Positions 12,812 through 21,292 of a stretch of DNA of 47,183 nucleotides are shown here, one piece after another. The position numbers were made by a program, and so were the translations under genes. Where the stretch lies: NCBI GenBank assembly GCA_030698575.1, contig JAUYMQ010000648.1, positions 1-47,183 on the forward strand. Direction: 5' to 3'. Position 1 is the first letter of the stretch. Each line of letters opens with the position of its first letter. Source of the DNA: Deltaproteobacteria bacterium (lineage in GTDB: Bacteria > JAUYMQ01). Under the pieces are notes generated by a model, which saw only the letters and a list, made by a program, of their open reading frames with translations, searched no databases and was not told the DNA's origin.

Positions 12812-14293
12812 ATGAACACGGCTCGGACCGCGTTCGCACTGTCGCCTCCGGCAGAGCTGGCGAAGGCCACCATCTCGGCCCGTCAGCGCGCGTGGGAGCG
12901 CTGGTTCGCCCAGCGCTCGCTTTCCGATCGACGGCACGACGAGCACGACCAGGGCCGGCTCTTCCGGGTCGAGCTCTGGCGCGACTACGACCCGCACGAG
13001 CAGCAGTACCGGTTCCACCGGAGCCAGGCGCGGTTCAAGAGCCTGTGCGCCGGCCGCCGCGGCGGCAAGACGTATGGCGCCGCCCGGGAGTTCGTCCGGC
13101 GGATCTGGGAGGACTTCGCCGCGGCGGTAGCGGCCGGACGCTCATGGGCACAGCCAAAGCGTTGGCACCCGGCGCCAAAGCCCCTGCTTCACTACTGGGC
13201 AGTCGCACCCACCTACGCGCTAGGGCTCATCCAGCAGCGGGAGCTCGTCGAGATCCTGGCTCCGCACCCGGAGCTAATCCTCGACTGGAACAGCGACCGC
13301 ATCTGGCTTGTAGGTGGCGTCCTAATAGAGTTCAGGTCAGCGGACCGGCCGGACCGGCTCGTCGGCGTCGGGCTCAACGGCATCTGGATCGACGAGGCGG
13401 CACGCGTCAAGGCGATCGCCTGGCTGGACAACATGCGGCCGGCCATTTCGGACAAACAGGGGTGGGCCCTATTCAGCACGACGCCGCTCGGGCGGAACTG
13501 GTTTTGGGAGCAGATATGGGCCAAGGGCGATGCTGGTGAGCCCGGATACGCCAACTTCCACTTCACCTCGGCGGCCAACGTCCGTTGTCCCCAGCTCGCA
13601 GCCGAGGTCGAGGAGGCGCGGCGGACGCTGCCACCGAAATACTTCGCCCGCAACTATCTGGCGAGTTTCGACGCGTTCAGCGGGCAGGTGTACGAGGACC
13701 TGGACCGGCGCGTGCACATGGTGCGGCCCTCGGAGGTGCCGGTCCACCGACTACGGCGCCGCGTTGGGGGCGGGGATTACGGCTTCTCCAATCCGGGTGT
13801 GCTGGTCCAGGCCGGGGTGGACGGCGACGGCACCTGGTGGGTGTACGCCGAGGACTACGCCAAGCGGCTTCCGAGCTACGTTGACCCACCGGGCGACTGC
13901 TGGGTCAAGCGGGCCCGCGCCGCGCAGAAGCAGGGCATTTCGCGGCAGTGGTGGGACCCGAGCAACCCGGGGCACATCGACGCGCTGGCCTCGCACGGCG
14001 TGGCGGCCTACGCCGCCGACAACGAGGTCAACGCCGGCATCCAGAGCGTCGCGACGCTGCTTCACGTGCGGCGGGATATGGGGCGTCCGTCGATGCTCAT
14101 CTCGGCTGACTGTGTCCACCTCTTTCGCGAGCTCGAGGGCTACCACTACGAGACGGACCCCACCACGGGGACCGAGACCGAGCGAGTCTCCAAGGTGAAT
14201 GACCACGCGCCCGACGCGCTGCGCTACGCCGTCCACAGCGAGGCGGTCCGCGGGACGGTGCCCCAGGTAATCCACCTGTCCATGGTGCGGTAG
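12812..14293 (+). CDS. Terminase large subunit
   Basis: This 493-residue protein has the DNA-packaging motor ATPase with Walker A AGRRGGKT (80-87, Lys86), Walker B IWIDEA (191-196, Asp194, Glu195) and a coupling motif FSTTPLGRN near 221-229. The RNase H-like nuclease domain starts with GGDYGF (Asp322 as first metal ligand) and ends near HAPDALRYAV, where the last Asp is expected. It translocates DNA into the prohead through the portal and cuts the concatemer. All key residues are visible and length is normal. The circular overlap at the contig ends is compatible with headful packaging. Confidence 0.95.
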   Translation: MNTARTAFALSPPAELAKATISARQRAWERWFAQRSLSDRRHDEHDQGRLFRVELWRDYDPHEQQYRFHRSQARFKSLCAGRRGGKTYGAAREFVRRIWEDFAAAVAAGRSWAQPKRWHPAPKPLLHYWAVAPTYALGLIQQRELVEILAPHPELILDWNSDRIWLVGGVLIEFRSADRPDRLVGVGLNGIWIDEAARVKAIAWLDNMRPAISDKQGWALFSTTPLGRNWFWEQIWAKGDAGEPGYANFHFTSAANVRCPQLAAEVEEARRTLPPKYFARNYLASFDAFSGQVYEDLDRRVHMVRPSEVPVHRLRRRVGGGDYGFSNPGVLVQAGVDGDGTWWVYAEDYAKRLPSYVDPPGDCWVKRARAAQKQGISRQWWDPSNPGHIDALASHGVAAYAADNEVNAGIQSVATLLHVRRDMGRPSMLISADCVHLFRELEGYHYETDPTTGTETERVSKVNDHAPDALRYAVHSEAVRGTVPQVIHLSMVR

Positions 14294-14302
14294 GAGCGTA
14301 GC

Positions 14303-15823
14303 ATGCCGAGCACTATCGAGCAGTGGCTGCGCTTGAACGCGGTCGCCGGCGGCAGCGAGCGCTACTACCACCTGAACGAGCTGGAGGCGTGGTACTGGGG
14401 CCTCCAGTACAGCAACCTCGCGCACGGGTGGGACGACGTCTCCTACCCGTTGGGGCACGCCCTGGCTGGCCAGCCCATCCCGACACGGAAGAAGCGTCCC
14501 TCGGTGCGCTATCCTCTGGCGCGGCGCATGGTCACCGAGGCGGCCGATCTGCTCGTCGGTGAGGGGCGGTTCCCATTGCTGACGGTGGACGGGGCGCCGG
14601 ACGCGACAGAAGCGCTGCGGACGCTGCTCAAGAAAGCCCGCGCCACCAGACGGGCGCACCCGCTCGCGCGCATGGGGATTTCGGTGGGCTCGGTTGCCTG
14701 CGCCCTCCACTTCGAGGCTGGGCGTCCGACGCTCATCCTGTACCCGGCCAAGCACTGCGAGCCCGTGTTCGGCGACGACGACCCGGCCGCTGCGGCGCAG
14801 TGGGGCATCGAGTCGGACGACCTCGTGTCGCTACGGGTGCAGTACCTCTTTGTCGAAGAGCAGCTCCGGGCCGGGTCGTGGCGGCGCATCTGGTACGGCT
14901 TTCGTCGGGACTACACGCCAAACGCGATTGTCGACTACGACCGCCCAGAGATCGGCGAGGACGGCGCAGACATGCAGCGGATCCCGACGTTTCGGGAGGT
15001 CCGGCGGGTCGAGCACAACTACGGCTTCGTGCCGGTCGAGTGGTTCCGCACCGAGGAGATCGAGGATACCTCGGATGGCTCCGGGCTGTACGAGTCCATC
15101 CTCGACATCCTGGCGGACATCGACTACGCGCTGTCGAGGCTGGCGGGAGCAGTCGAATACAACACCGATCCATTGATGGTCATCAGGGGCATCCCTCACG
15201 AGGAGATGCGCCATGTCCAGGCTCTGCTCATGACGGGCAAAGGCAACACGCTCAGCCTCGGTGGCGGCCGAATGCAGGGCGACTCGCGCGACGCGACATA
15301 CCTGGAGATCACTGGGAGCTCGCTCGAGGCCGCAACCAAGCACATCCAGGAGCAGCGCAGCCGTGCCCTGGAATGCGCCCAGGTCGTCATCCAGCGGCAC
15401 GAGGAGGGCGTGGGGGCGCAGTCGGGGGTGTCCCTGCGGATGCTCTACCGGCCGATGCTGTCGCTAATCCATGGGTACCGGGAACAGTTTGGTAGTAGTT
15501 TTGAGCGGTTGGCGTCCAAGCTGCTTCGCGCGGCCGACCGGCGCCGGGGCGAGCTATCATTCGTCCTGCCAACCTACAGCGCGGGCGACGTAACCGCAGT
15601 CTGGCCGCCGGTGTTTGAGCTGGCCGGAGAGGAGCTCCAGGCGCACGCGCTGACCATGGCTCAGCTCGTCGGATCCCGCGTACTCAGCCACGAGACGGCA
15701 GTTGAGCGCACCGCAGCGCTTCTGTCCGTCGAGGACGTCGAGCAGGAGAAGAAACGGATCGCGAGCGAGCAGGCGGATCTCGTGGAGGCCGTTCCTTCGG
15801 AGGACGACGGCGGCGAGGTGTAG
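14303..15823 (+). CDS. Portal protein
   Basis: This 506-residue protein lies directly between terminase and MuF genes. It has an N-terminal ELEAWYWGLQYSNLAHGWDD segment, an alpha/beta wing (WRRIWYGFRRDYTPNAIVDYD), a stem/crown region with YESILDILADIDYALSRLAGAVEYN, and a charged C-terminal helix (VEDVEQEKKRIASEQADLVEAVPS). These are typical of portal proteins that form the dodecameric DNA gate. AGGAG precedes the ATG. The fold call rests on these features and gene order. Confidence 0.88.
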   Translation: MPSTIEQWLRLNAVAGGSERYYHLNELEAWYWGLQYSNLAHGWDDVSYPLGHALAGQPIPTRKKRPSVRYPLARRMVTEAADLLVGEGRFPLLTVDGAPDATEALRTLLKKARATRRAHPLARMGISVGSVACALHFEAGRPTLILYPAKHCEPVFGDDDPAAAAQWGIESDDLVSLRVQYLFVEEQLRAGSWRRIWYGFRRDYTPNAIVDYDRPEIGEDGADMQRIPTFREVRRVEHNYGFVPVEWFRTEEIEDTSDGSGLYESILDILADIDYALSRLAGAVEYNTDPLMVIRGIPHEEMRHVQALLMTGKGNTLSLGGGRMQGDSRDATYLEITGSSLEAATKHIQEQRSRALECAQVVIQRHEEGVGAQSGVSLRMLYRPMLSLIHGYREQFGSSFERLASKLLRAADRRRGELSFVLPTYSAGDVTAVWPPVFELAGEELQAHALTMAQLVGSRVLSHETAVERTAALLSVEDVEQEKKRIASEQADLVEAVPSEDDGGEV

Positions 15824-15825
15824 AC

Positions 15826-16686
15826 ATGCCACCCTCGCCCGAGGACCTCGCCGAAGTCGAACGCATGCTACGCCGGCAGAGGCAACAGATCGATCGCCTG
15901 GAGCTGGCCCAGCGGCGTCGGCTCTACCGAATCCTGCAGACGGCGCGTAAGGACCTCCGCGACCGGCTCGACACGGTGGCAGCAGACACATTCAGCGCGC
16001 AGCACTACCGGGTGGCGCTGGCGCGGGTGCAGGAAGGGATCGGCGCCCTGCAGCAGGACATGGCTGGCAGGCTGGCGGAGGCCAGCGCCGATGCCTACGT
16101 GCTGGCCAACCGCCACCTCGCCGAGCAGATCGCGCTGTTCGCCCGCACCTTCGAGGGCACGGTCCGGGCGACGTCCTGGCAGCCGGTCCTGGCCGTCGAT
16201 GACGCCGTGCTTCTCAGCAGGCACAAAGCCAGCGCCCAAACGTATGGCGCAGGCCTGATCGGTCGCATCCAACAAGAGCTGGCGGCCGGACTCGCCCAAG
16301 AACTGCCATGGGCCGACTTGGAGAGGCGGATAGCCGGGTTGAACGGAATGCTTGGGCAGGACTATGCCGGGATGAACTCGGCGCATACCCACCGCCAGAG
16401 CCGGGCGGAGCGCATCGTGCGCACCGAAATGGCCTACGCATACAACCGTGCGCACCACGAGGATCTGCTCCGCGCCAATGAGGCGGACCCTGGCTACCAG
16501 AAGACCCTAGTGTCCACGTTCGACACGCGCACCGCGGCCGATTCGCTCCCGCCTACGCACGGCCAGGTGCGCGAGTTGAAAGAGCTATTCCGCGACAACG
16601 CGGGCCGCGAGTACCCGCACCCTCCCGCGCGACCGAACGACCGAGAGGTCGAAGTGCCAACCCGTCCCGAATGGCGCGAAGCCTAG
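15826..16686 (+). CDS. MuF-type head morphogenesis protein
   Basis: This is a 286-residue protein. The N-terminal half is coiled coil. The C-terminal half holds the MuF domain: RAERIVRTEMAYAYNRAHHE near 185-204, then DTRTAADSLPPTHGQ and a closing HPPARPNDREVEV, equivalent to the family's 'PPxHPnCR' end with Asn-Asp-Arg instead of Asn-Cys-Arg. MuF proteins are minor head proteins bound near the portal. No C-terminal toxin or enzyme extension is fused, unlike some MuF polymorphic toxins. Confidence 0.9.
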   Translation: MPPSPEDLAEVERMLRRQRQQIDRLELAQRRRLYRILQTARKDLRDRLDTVAADTFSAQHYRVALARVQEGIGALQQDMAGRLAEASADAYVLANRHLAEQIALFARTFEGTVRATSWQPVLAVDDAVLLSRHKASAQTYGAGLIGRIQQELAAGLAQELPWADLERRIAGLNGMLGQDYAGMNSAHTHRQSRAERIVRTEMAYAYNRAHHEDLLRANEADPGYQKTLVSTFDTRTAADSLPPTHGQVRELKELFRDNAGREYPHPPARPNDREVEVPTRPEWREA

Positions 16687-16701
16687 ACAAGGAGGCTGAC
16701 A

Positions 16702-17346
16702 ATGCCATTGCCGAAGTCCCTGCTGGACAAGCTGAAGGCAAAGCTTAAGGACGACAAGGACCTGTTCACCGAGCTGGAGTCGGCGCAAACCGAGGCGAGC
16801 GAGCTGCTCGACACAACCAAGGCCGAGGCCGCCGAGCACAAGAAGAACCTGAGCAAGGCCGAGAAGGACCGCGACAAGCACAGGTCCGACCTGGAGGCGA
16901 AATCGAAGGGCGAGGGCGAGGAGCTCAGCCAGTTCAAGGCGGAGCGCGACCAGTACAAGGCCGCCGCCGAGGCCGCAGACGGCAAGCTCGCAGAGACCCG
17001 CCGAGAGTACGCCATCCGCGAGCAGCTCGTCACGAAGCACGGCCTGCGCGACGGCGACGGCCTCAAGCTGCTCGACACGTCTGGAGTCACGCTCGACGAC
17101 AAGGGCGCGCTGGTCGGCCTGGACAAAGCCATCAAGGGCTGGCGGGAGAGCAAGCCCTACCTCTTTGGTGAGGCGAAGCCGCCTGCCAACGACGGGGGCC
17201 GGGGGCCGGGGGCCGGCGACAACCGAGGCCAGGGCGGCGGGGGCGGCGGCAACCAGCCGACAGCCGCGGACCGAGCGCGCGCGATCCTCCTGCGTCAGGG
17301 AATCCTCCAGGCGCCAGCCCCGCCGCAACACGCGCAGCAGCAGTAG
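16702..17346 (+). CDS. Capsid scaffolding protein (gp20-like)
   Basis: This 214-residue protein is a highly charged Lys/Glu/Ala coiled coil through residues 5-110, then a small domain with LVTKHGLRDGDGLKLLDTSG and KGWRESKPYLFGE. A Gly-rich linker and a basic C-terminal helix that can dock the coat protein follow. This matches the phage minor structural GP20/scaffold family. AAGGAGG precedes the ATG. The gene sits just ahead of decoration and capsid genes as expected. Confidence 0.88.
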   Translation: MPLPKSLLDKLKAKLKDDKDLFTELESAQTEASELLDTTKAEAAEHKKNLSKAEKDRDKHRSDLEAKSKGEGEELSQFKAERDQYKAAAEAADGKLAETRREYAIREQLVTKHGLRDGDGLKLLDTSGVTLDDKGALVGLDKAIKGWRESKPYLFGEAKPPANDGGRGPGAGDNRGQGGGGGGNQPTAADRARAILLRQGILQAPAPPQHAQQQ

Positions 17347-17407
17347 ACGGCGCGCACACAGCACACCATGACGGCGCGCGGCGCCGCAGCAGCACGGAGA
17401 GAGCACC

Positions 17408-18379
17408 ATGCCCAAGGCACCGAGCTACAGCGTGTCGGCGGAGCAGACCGGCCGCGCCATCCGGACGAGCGACTACGGCGCCCGCTACCTGCAGGGCGTC
17501 ACAGTCGCCAAGGACAACGGTACCACCGGGTTCGGGCAGGTCCTGGCGGGCACGCCGATGGGGCGCATCACCGCCACCGGCAAATACCGCCCGTGTGCCA
17601 AGCAGGCCATCAGCCAGGGTGCCACGGCCGCCGCGCTGCCCGTAAGCGACGCTGCGTGCTTCTACGTCGGCGACGCCGTCGACGTGATCTCCACACTCGG
17701 CGTGGTCGGCTCGGTGAACCTGGTCGCATCCGCTGGTGACGACACGATCGAGGTGGTCGGGCGCAGTCGCGACGGGCTGGCGCACACGGTGGCGCTCGCA
17801 GACCCCGGCGCGAATGACGCTGCTCTCGGCCAGACTGTGACGCGCGCGGCAAACGGCGTGGCCACCATCCAGATCAGCCTCGCCACAGGCGGTGACGGCT
17901 CCATCAGCTCGACGGTGGTGCAGGTCATCGCCGAGCTCAACCGCGGCGAGGCCGGGTCGCTGGTCTACGCCTCGCTGGCCGACGGCGACGACGGAACGGC
18001 TACGACGACCGCTGTGGACGCTGCAGCGCTCGCGGGTGGCCTCGCGCCGGGCGGCACCCTGCTCACCAACTCCACCGTCAGCGCGGTGGCCAAGGCGGCG
18101 AACCCGAACACCGTCACGGTCGGCAGCCAGATCACGGTGGTGTCGGGCGATGTCATCCGCGCTCGCGATGGCAGTCAGACTGCCAGGGGCATCCTCGACA
18201 AGACCCAGTCGACCTATGACCGGCACGCATCGGATCTCGCACAGTCGGCGGTGTACGCGGATGTCAGCGCGGAGATCGGATGGGTGGGGCGCTACCGTCA
18301 GTCGCTGCTGCCCGGCTACGACAGCAGCCTGCTCGTCGACCTCGCTGGCGTCGACCTGGGCGACGACATCCGCATCTGA
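17408..18379 (+). CDS. Head decoration/stabilisation protein
   Basis: This 323-residue protein lies between scaffold and major capsid. The outer parts (FGQVLAGTPMGRITATGKYRPC at 40-61, and VYADVSAEIGWVGRYRQSLLPG near the end) resemble phage head-stabilisation proteins. A central insertion of about 100 residues contains the IQISLATGGDGSISSTVVQV and SLVYASLADGDDG pattern, a module often found inserted in phage capsid and tail proteins. The insert makes it longer than plain decoration proteins. Function is assigned from context and these motifs. Confidence 0.65.
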   Translation: MPKAPSYSVSAEQTGRAIRTSDYGARYLQGVTVAKDNGTTGFGQVLAGTPMGRITATGKYRPCAKQAISQGATAAALPVSDAACFYVGDAVDVISTLGVVGSVNLVASAGDDTIEVVGRSRDGLAHTVALADPGANDAALGQTVTRAANGVATIQISLATGGDGSISSTVVQVIAELNRGEAGSLVYASLADGDDGTATTTAVDAAALAGGLAPGGTLLTNSTVSAVAKAANPNTVTVGSQITVVSGDVIRARDGSQTARGILDKTQSTYDRHASDLAQSAVYADVSAEIGWVGRYRQSLLPGYDSSLLVDLAGVDLGDDIRI

Positions 18380-18441
18380 GCTGACGCGCACTGAGACCCC
18401 GTGATCGGGCCTGCCATGGTCCGCCGCAGAGGAGCACCGAC

Positions 18442-19467
18442 ATGAGCGTAGCAGGATTTTCGCTGCTCGAGGACAGCCTGCTCACCGGGTTGGCCCAGCA
18501 ATTCCCATACTCGCATCGCGTCTACCCGATGCTGCCGCTGTTCCCCCGCGTCGGCTACGACACCGACGAGCTAAAGTGGGACATCATCTTAGGCGCCCGC
18601 GGCATGGCCAAGCTCGTCTCGCTCGAGGGCGAGGCCGGCATCATCGCCCGCGACGGAATCAAGCAAGGGCGTGCCACGCCCACCCATATCAAGGAGAAGG
18701 CGCAGCTCACGAACAGCGAGATCTCGCTGCTGCGCGCTCCTGGTGCGACCGGGGCGCCAGGCACCACGGGCAACCCGGAGCAGGCCGAGCGTGCGGTCAC
18801 TCGGCTGCTGCAGAAGCTGCGGGCGCGGCAGTTCGAGCGCGAGAACTGGCTCTGCACGCAGGCGCTCGTCAACGGCTCAATCGCCTACACGGGCGACCAG
18901 GTACAGTTCAACATCAGCTACGGCTTCCCGACTCTGACGCAGCCGAACCCGCTGTGGGACGATGCCAGCGCGACCATCGTCAAGGACGTCGCGGGCTGGA
19001 TCGACGAGTTCGCGGACTCCGCGGGGTACGCGCCCGACACCATCTTCTTCAATCCGAAGATGTGGCGTGAGTATTTCTTCGGGAACACCCAGTTCATGGG
19101 CCTGGTGAAGGCATCTCCTGGCTTGTCCGAGGCGATGCTGCAGGGCAAGACCGAGCCGTTCCGCATCAGCGGCATGGACGTCGAATGGCGGCCAGTCCGC
19201 GGGCAGTACGTGAACGACTCTGGCAACCTCGTGGATCGCTGGCCCGTCAACCAGCTCACGTTCGCAGCGCTCGGGGACACGGGCGTTGGCATGGGGTTCG
19301 CGGAGTGGGGCGTGCTCCAGAACATGGAGAACGGCTTCCAGTCCGGGCCGTCGTCGCGGTCGTGGCAGGAGCAGGGCGACTCCCAGCAGATCTGGGTGCT
19401 CGCGTACGACAACGGCCTGCCCGTCTTCCCTGACCAGAACCGTGTTCAGCGGGTGACAGTCGCGTAG
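18442..19467 (+). CDS. Major capsid protein
   Basis: This 341-residue protein has the gpE-type capsid pattern. It contains WDIILGARGMAKLVSLEGEAG, a flexible E-loop-like region (RDGIKQGRATPTHIKEKAQLT), a long spine helix (AERAVTRLLQKLRARQFERENWLCTQALV) and a C-terminal domain with TIFFNPKMWREYFF and FAEWGVLQNMENGFQSG. The length fits an uncleaved HK97-fold coat protein. AGAGGAG precedes the ATG. Confidence 0.92.
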   Translation: MSVAGFSLLEDSLLTGLAQQFPYSHRVYPMLPLFPRVGYDTDELKWDIILGARGMAKLVSLEGEAGIIARDGIKQGRATPTHIKEKAQLTNSEISLLRAPGATGAPGTTGNPEQAERAVTRLLQKLRARQFERENWLCTQALVNGSIAYTGDQVQFNISYGFPTLTQPNPLWDDASATIVKDVAGWIDEFADSAGYAPDTIFFNPKMWREYFFGNTQFMGLVKASPGLSEAMLQGKTEPFRISGMDVEWRPVRGQYVNDSGNLVDRWPVNQLTFAALGDTGVGMGFAEWGVLQNMENGFQSGPSSRSWQEQGDSQQIWVLAYDNGLPVFPDQNRVQRVTVA

Positions 19468-19555
19468 TCGCTGGCAACCCCGACGTTCGTGGACGCCCAC
19501 CGGTCGCTGAGCCCTCCTCGCAGCGGCCGGCGGGGCGACCATCACGGAGGCTCGT

Positions 19556-19792
19556 GTGTTCCCAGACTACACGCTTGACGAATGCAAGACGCGCGTCATC
19601 GAGTTGGACGCGGAGATCGCACGCTTGACGAAGCTCTCCACCTCGTTCTCAGTGGGCAAGAAGAGCTTTAACTACACGGGCCAGCTCGACCAGCTCCGCG
19701 CCGAGCGGGAGCTCTGGGTGTCGCGCTACAACGAGCTGAACAACCCTAACACAGCCAATCCGTTCCAGGGCCCGCGCATCGTGCCGGTGTAG
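19556..19792 (+). CDS. Head-tail joining protein (gpW-like/DUF6148-like)
   Basis: This 78-residue protein starts at GTG 19556 with GGAGG upstream. It has two helices (LDECKTRVIELDAEIARLTKL and LDQLRAERELWVSRYNELN) around a short beta hairpin (FSVGKKSFNYTG). This is the layout of small neck proteins that connect the portal vertex to the tail. It follows the capsid gene and precedes further connector genes. Confidence 0.75.
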   Translation: MFPDYTLDECKTRVIELDAEIARLTKLSTSFSVGKKSFNYTGQLDQLRAERELWVSRYNELNNPNTANPFQGPRIVPV

Positions 19793-19793
19793 G

Positions 19794-20135
19794 ATGAGCG
19801 CCTGGAAGGACGTTATTGACGCCCACATGGCGTTCCTCGTCGATGTCGACGGCGACCACGACGACGCCGGTAACGCGGTCCGCGAGCGGGACAGCCTGAC
19901 GTTCACGTTCGAGCGAAACAGCCAGCCGCACGAGATCATGGACGCCGATGGCGGCGCGTACAGCCAGGCCGGCACCCTACTCAGCGGCTCGGTCGACCCG
20001 GCCGAGATCATCCTCGGCGTTGCCGATGTCGTGACCATCGAAGGGGTGCGTTGGCGCGTAGTCGCCGTGTCTGACGTCCGCATCGGCGCCGAGCTGATCA
20101 GCCAGGACGTGACCCTTGCGGCGCTGGAGGGATAG
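19794..20135 (+). CDS. Putative head completion/connector protein
   Basis: This 113-residue beta-rich protein has acidic N-terminal DVDGDHDDAGN and a core SGSVDPAEIILGVADVVTIEGVRWRVVAVSDVRIGAELISQ, resembling small head-completion or stopper proteins. The start ATG is one base after the previous stop, and the next gene starts four bases after its end. Function is inferred from position between joiner and gp10-like genes. Confidence 0.65.
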   Translation: MSAWKDVIDAHMAFLVDVDGDHDDAGNAVRERDSLTFTFERNSQPHEIMDADGGAYSQAGTLLSGSVDPAEIILGVADVVTIEGVRWRVVAVSDVRIGAELISQDVTLAALEG

Positions 20136-20138
20136 GCC

Positions 20139-20666
20139 GTGCCCACCATCACCTTGGGCCAGCTCCCCGGGGAGTTCCGGCTGACCGCGTGGCTCATCGA
20201 GGGCGCTGGAGTGCGGGCGTTGCGCCGAGCTGCACAGAGATCGCGCGTCGAGGTGCAGAAGGTCATTGACGAGACTCAGCCGTACCCGCCTGTGGATACG
20301 GGCCACTATCGCCGTGCGTGGACGGTGGAGAACGTCCCGGACGGTGCCGACCTGTTAAACCCGGTGATGTATGCGCCGGTCATCGAGTACGGGTCGCGAC
20401 CACATTTTGTCCCTTTCGATGCCCTGCTACAGTGGGCTCGCCGGAAGCTCCGGGGCGGCGCTTTGCGGGGCCAAACCAAGGACCGGGCGGCGAAGTCACT
20501 GGCGGCAAGAGCGCAAAAGGCGATTCGCAAACGGGGGACGACACCAAGAGATGTGTTGGGCCGGACGGAGCCAAAGATGTGGCAAGCCGTCCGCCACGCA
20601 CTGGATCATGAGCTCGCACGGGCGGTCCGTCGCGGTGGTGGCGGTGGGGGTGGAGGGCACCACTGA
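20139..20666 (+). CDS. HK97 gp10-like neck/tail completion protein
   Basis: This 175-residue protein has the gp10-like signature: a helix (ALRRAAQRSRVEVQKVIDETQ), PVDTGHYRRAW near 49-60, and PVMYAPVIEYGSRPHF near 72-87. Its tail is basic and Gly/His-rich (RRGGGGGGGGHH). The family forms part of the head-tail interface. Starts at GTG 20139 with GGAGGG upstream; the stop overlaps the next start (TGATG). Confidence 0.85.
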   Translation: MPTITLGQLPGEFRLTAWLIEGAGVRALRRAAQRSRVEVQKVIDETQPYPPVDTGHYRRAWTVENVPDGADLLNPVMYAPVIEYGSRPHFVPFDALLQWARRKLRGGALRGQTKDRAAKSLAARAQKAIRKRGTTPRDVLGRTEPKMWQAVRHALDHELARAVRRGGGGGGGGHH

Positions 20667-21283
20667 TGGCACTCTCAGCGCAAAACGCCATCCGCGACAC
20701 CCTCGGCGCCTGGCTGGAGGGGCTTTCTTTCACACCCATAAATGGCGGCGCTGCCTACCAGCTCGCCGCGGTTAGGGCGCGCGGGCCGCAGTCTGGCGAT
20801 GTCGTGCAGTATCCCTCGGCGGCCATCCTGGTCGATGGCGGCTACACCGACCAGGCGCCCGTCGAGGTGAGGGGCACGCGCGCCCCCGACGAAGGGGATG
20901 GCACTTATCTTGAAAAGACGGGGGAGTTCGGCGGCGAGGCGACCATTGCGCTCTACGCGAACGATCCGGAGCAGGAGGACGAGCTGCTTGCGGGCATCGA
21001 GCATGCTCTCGTGCCGGCAGGCTCTCAGGTCCCTCGGCTCGTGCTGACAGCCATCGGTTACCATAACCGGAAGGTCACGGTCCGCCGACGCGAGGTCAGG
21101 CCGGTCCGCTTTCAGGAGACCGCGCAACACGCCGTCTGGCGGACGGTCATCGTCTGCGGCGTAGCCATCGACGTCGTGCGGATTGTGCCGGCAGCCGACC
21201 TGGTACCGCAGCTAGACCTGTCCATCGACGGCGGCGACGAGATCGCGATTGACCCGGTGGAGGGGACCACCGAGATCCCATAG
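20666..21283 (+). CDS. Tail terminator/completion-like protein
   Basis: This is a 205-residue protein with an N-terminal helix (SAQNAIRDTLGAWLEGL), a beta-rich body (YPSAAILVDGGYTDQAPVEV; GGEATIALYAND) and an Ile/Val-rich end. Its place immediately before the sheath gene is that of tail terminator proteins in contractile phages. No strong motif; assignment by size and gene order. Confidence 0.6.
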   Translation: MALSAQNAIRDTLGAWLEGLSFTPINGGAAYQLAAVRARGPQSGDVVQYPSAAILVDGGYTDQAPVEVRGTRAPDEGDGTYLEKTGEFGGEATIALYANDPEQEDELLAGIEHALVPAGSQVPRLVLTAIGYHNRKVTVRRREVRPVRFQETAQHAVWRTVIVCGVAIDVVRIVPAADLVPQLDLSIDGGDEIAIDPVEGTTEIP

Positions 21284-21292
21284 GAGTGGCCG

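Noticed and set aside
17132-18391. 419-codon minus-strand open frame
   Set aside because: Antisense to scaffold and decoration genes, both well supported; composition is typical of a shadow frame.
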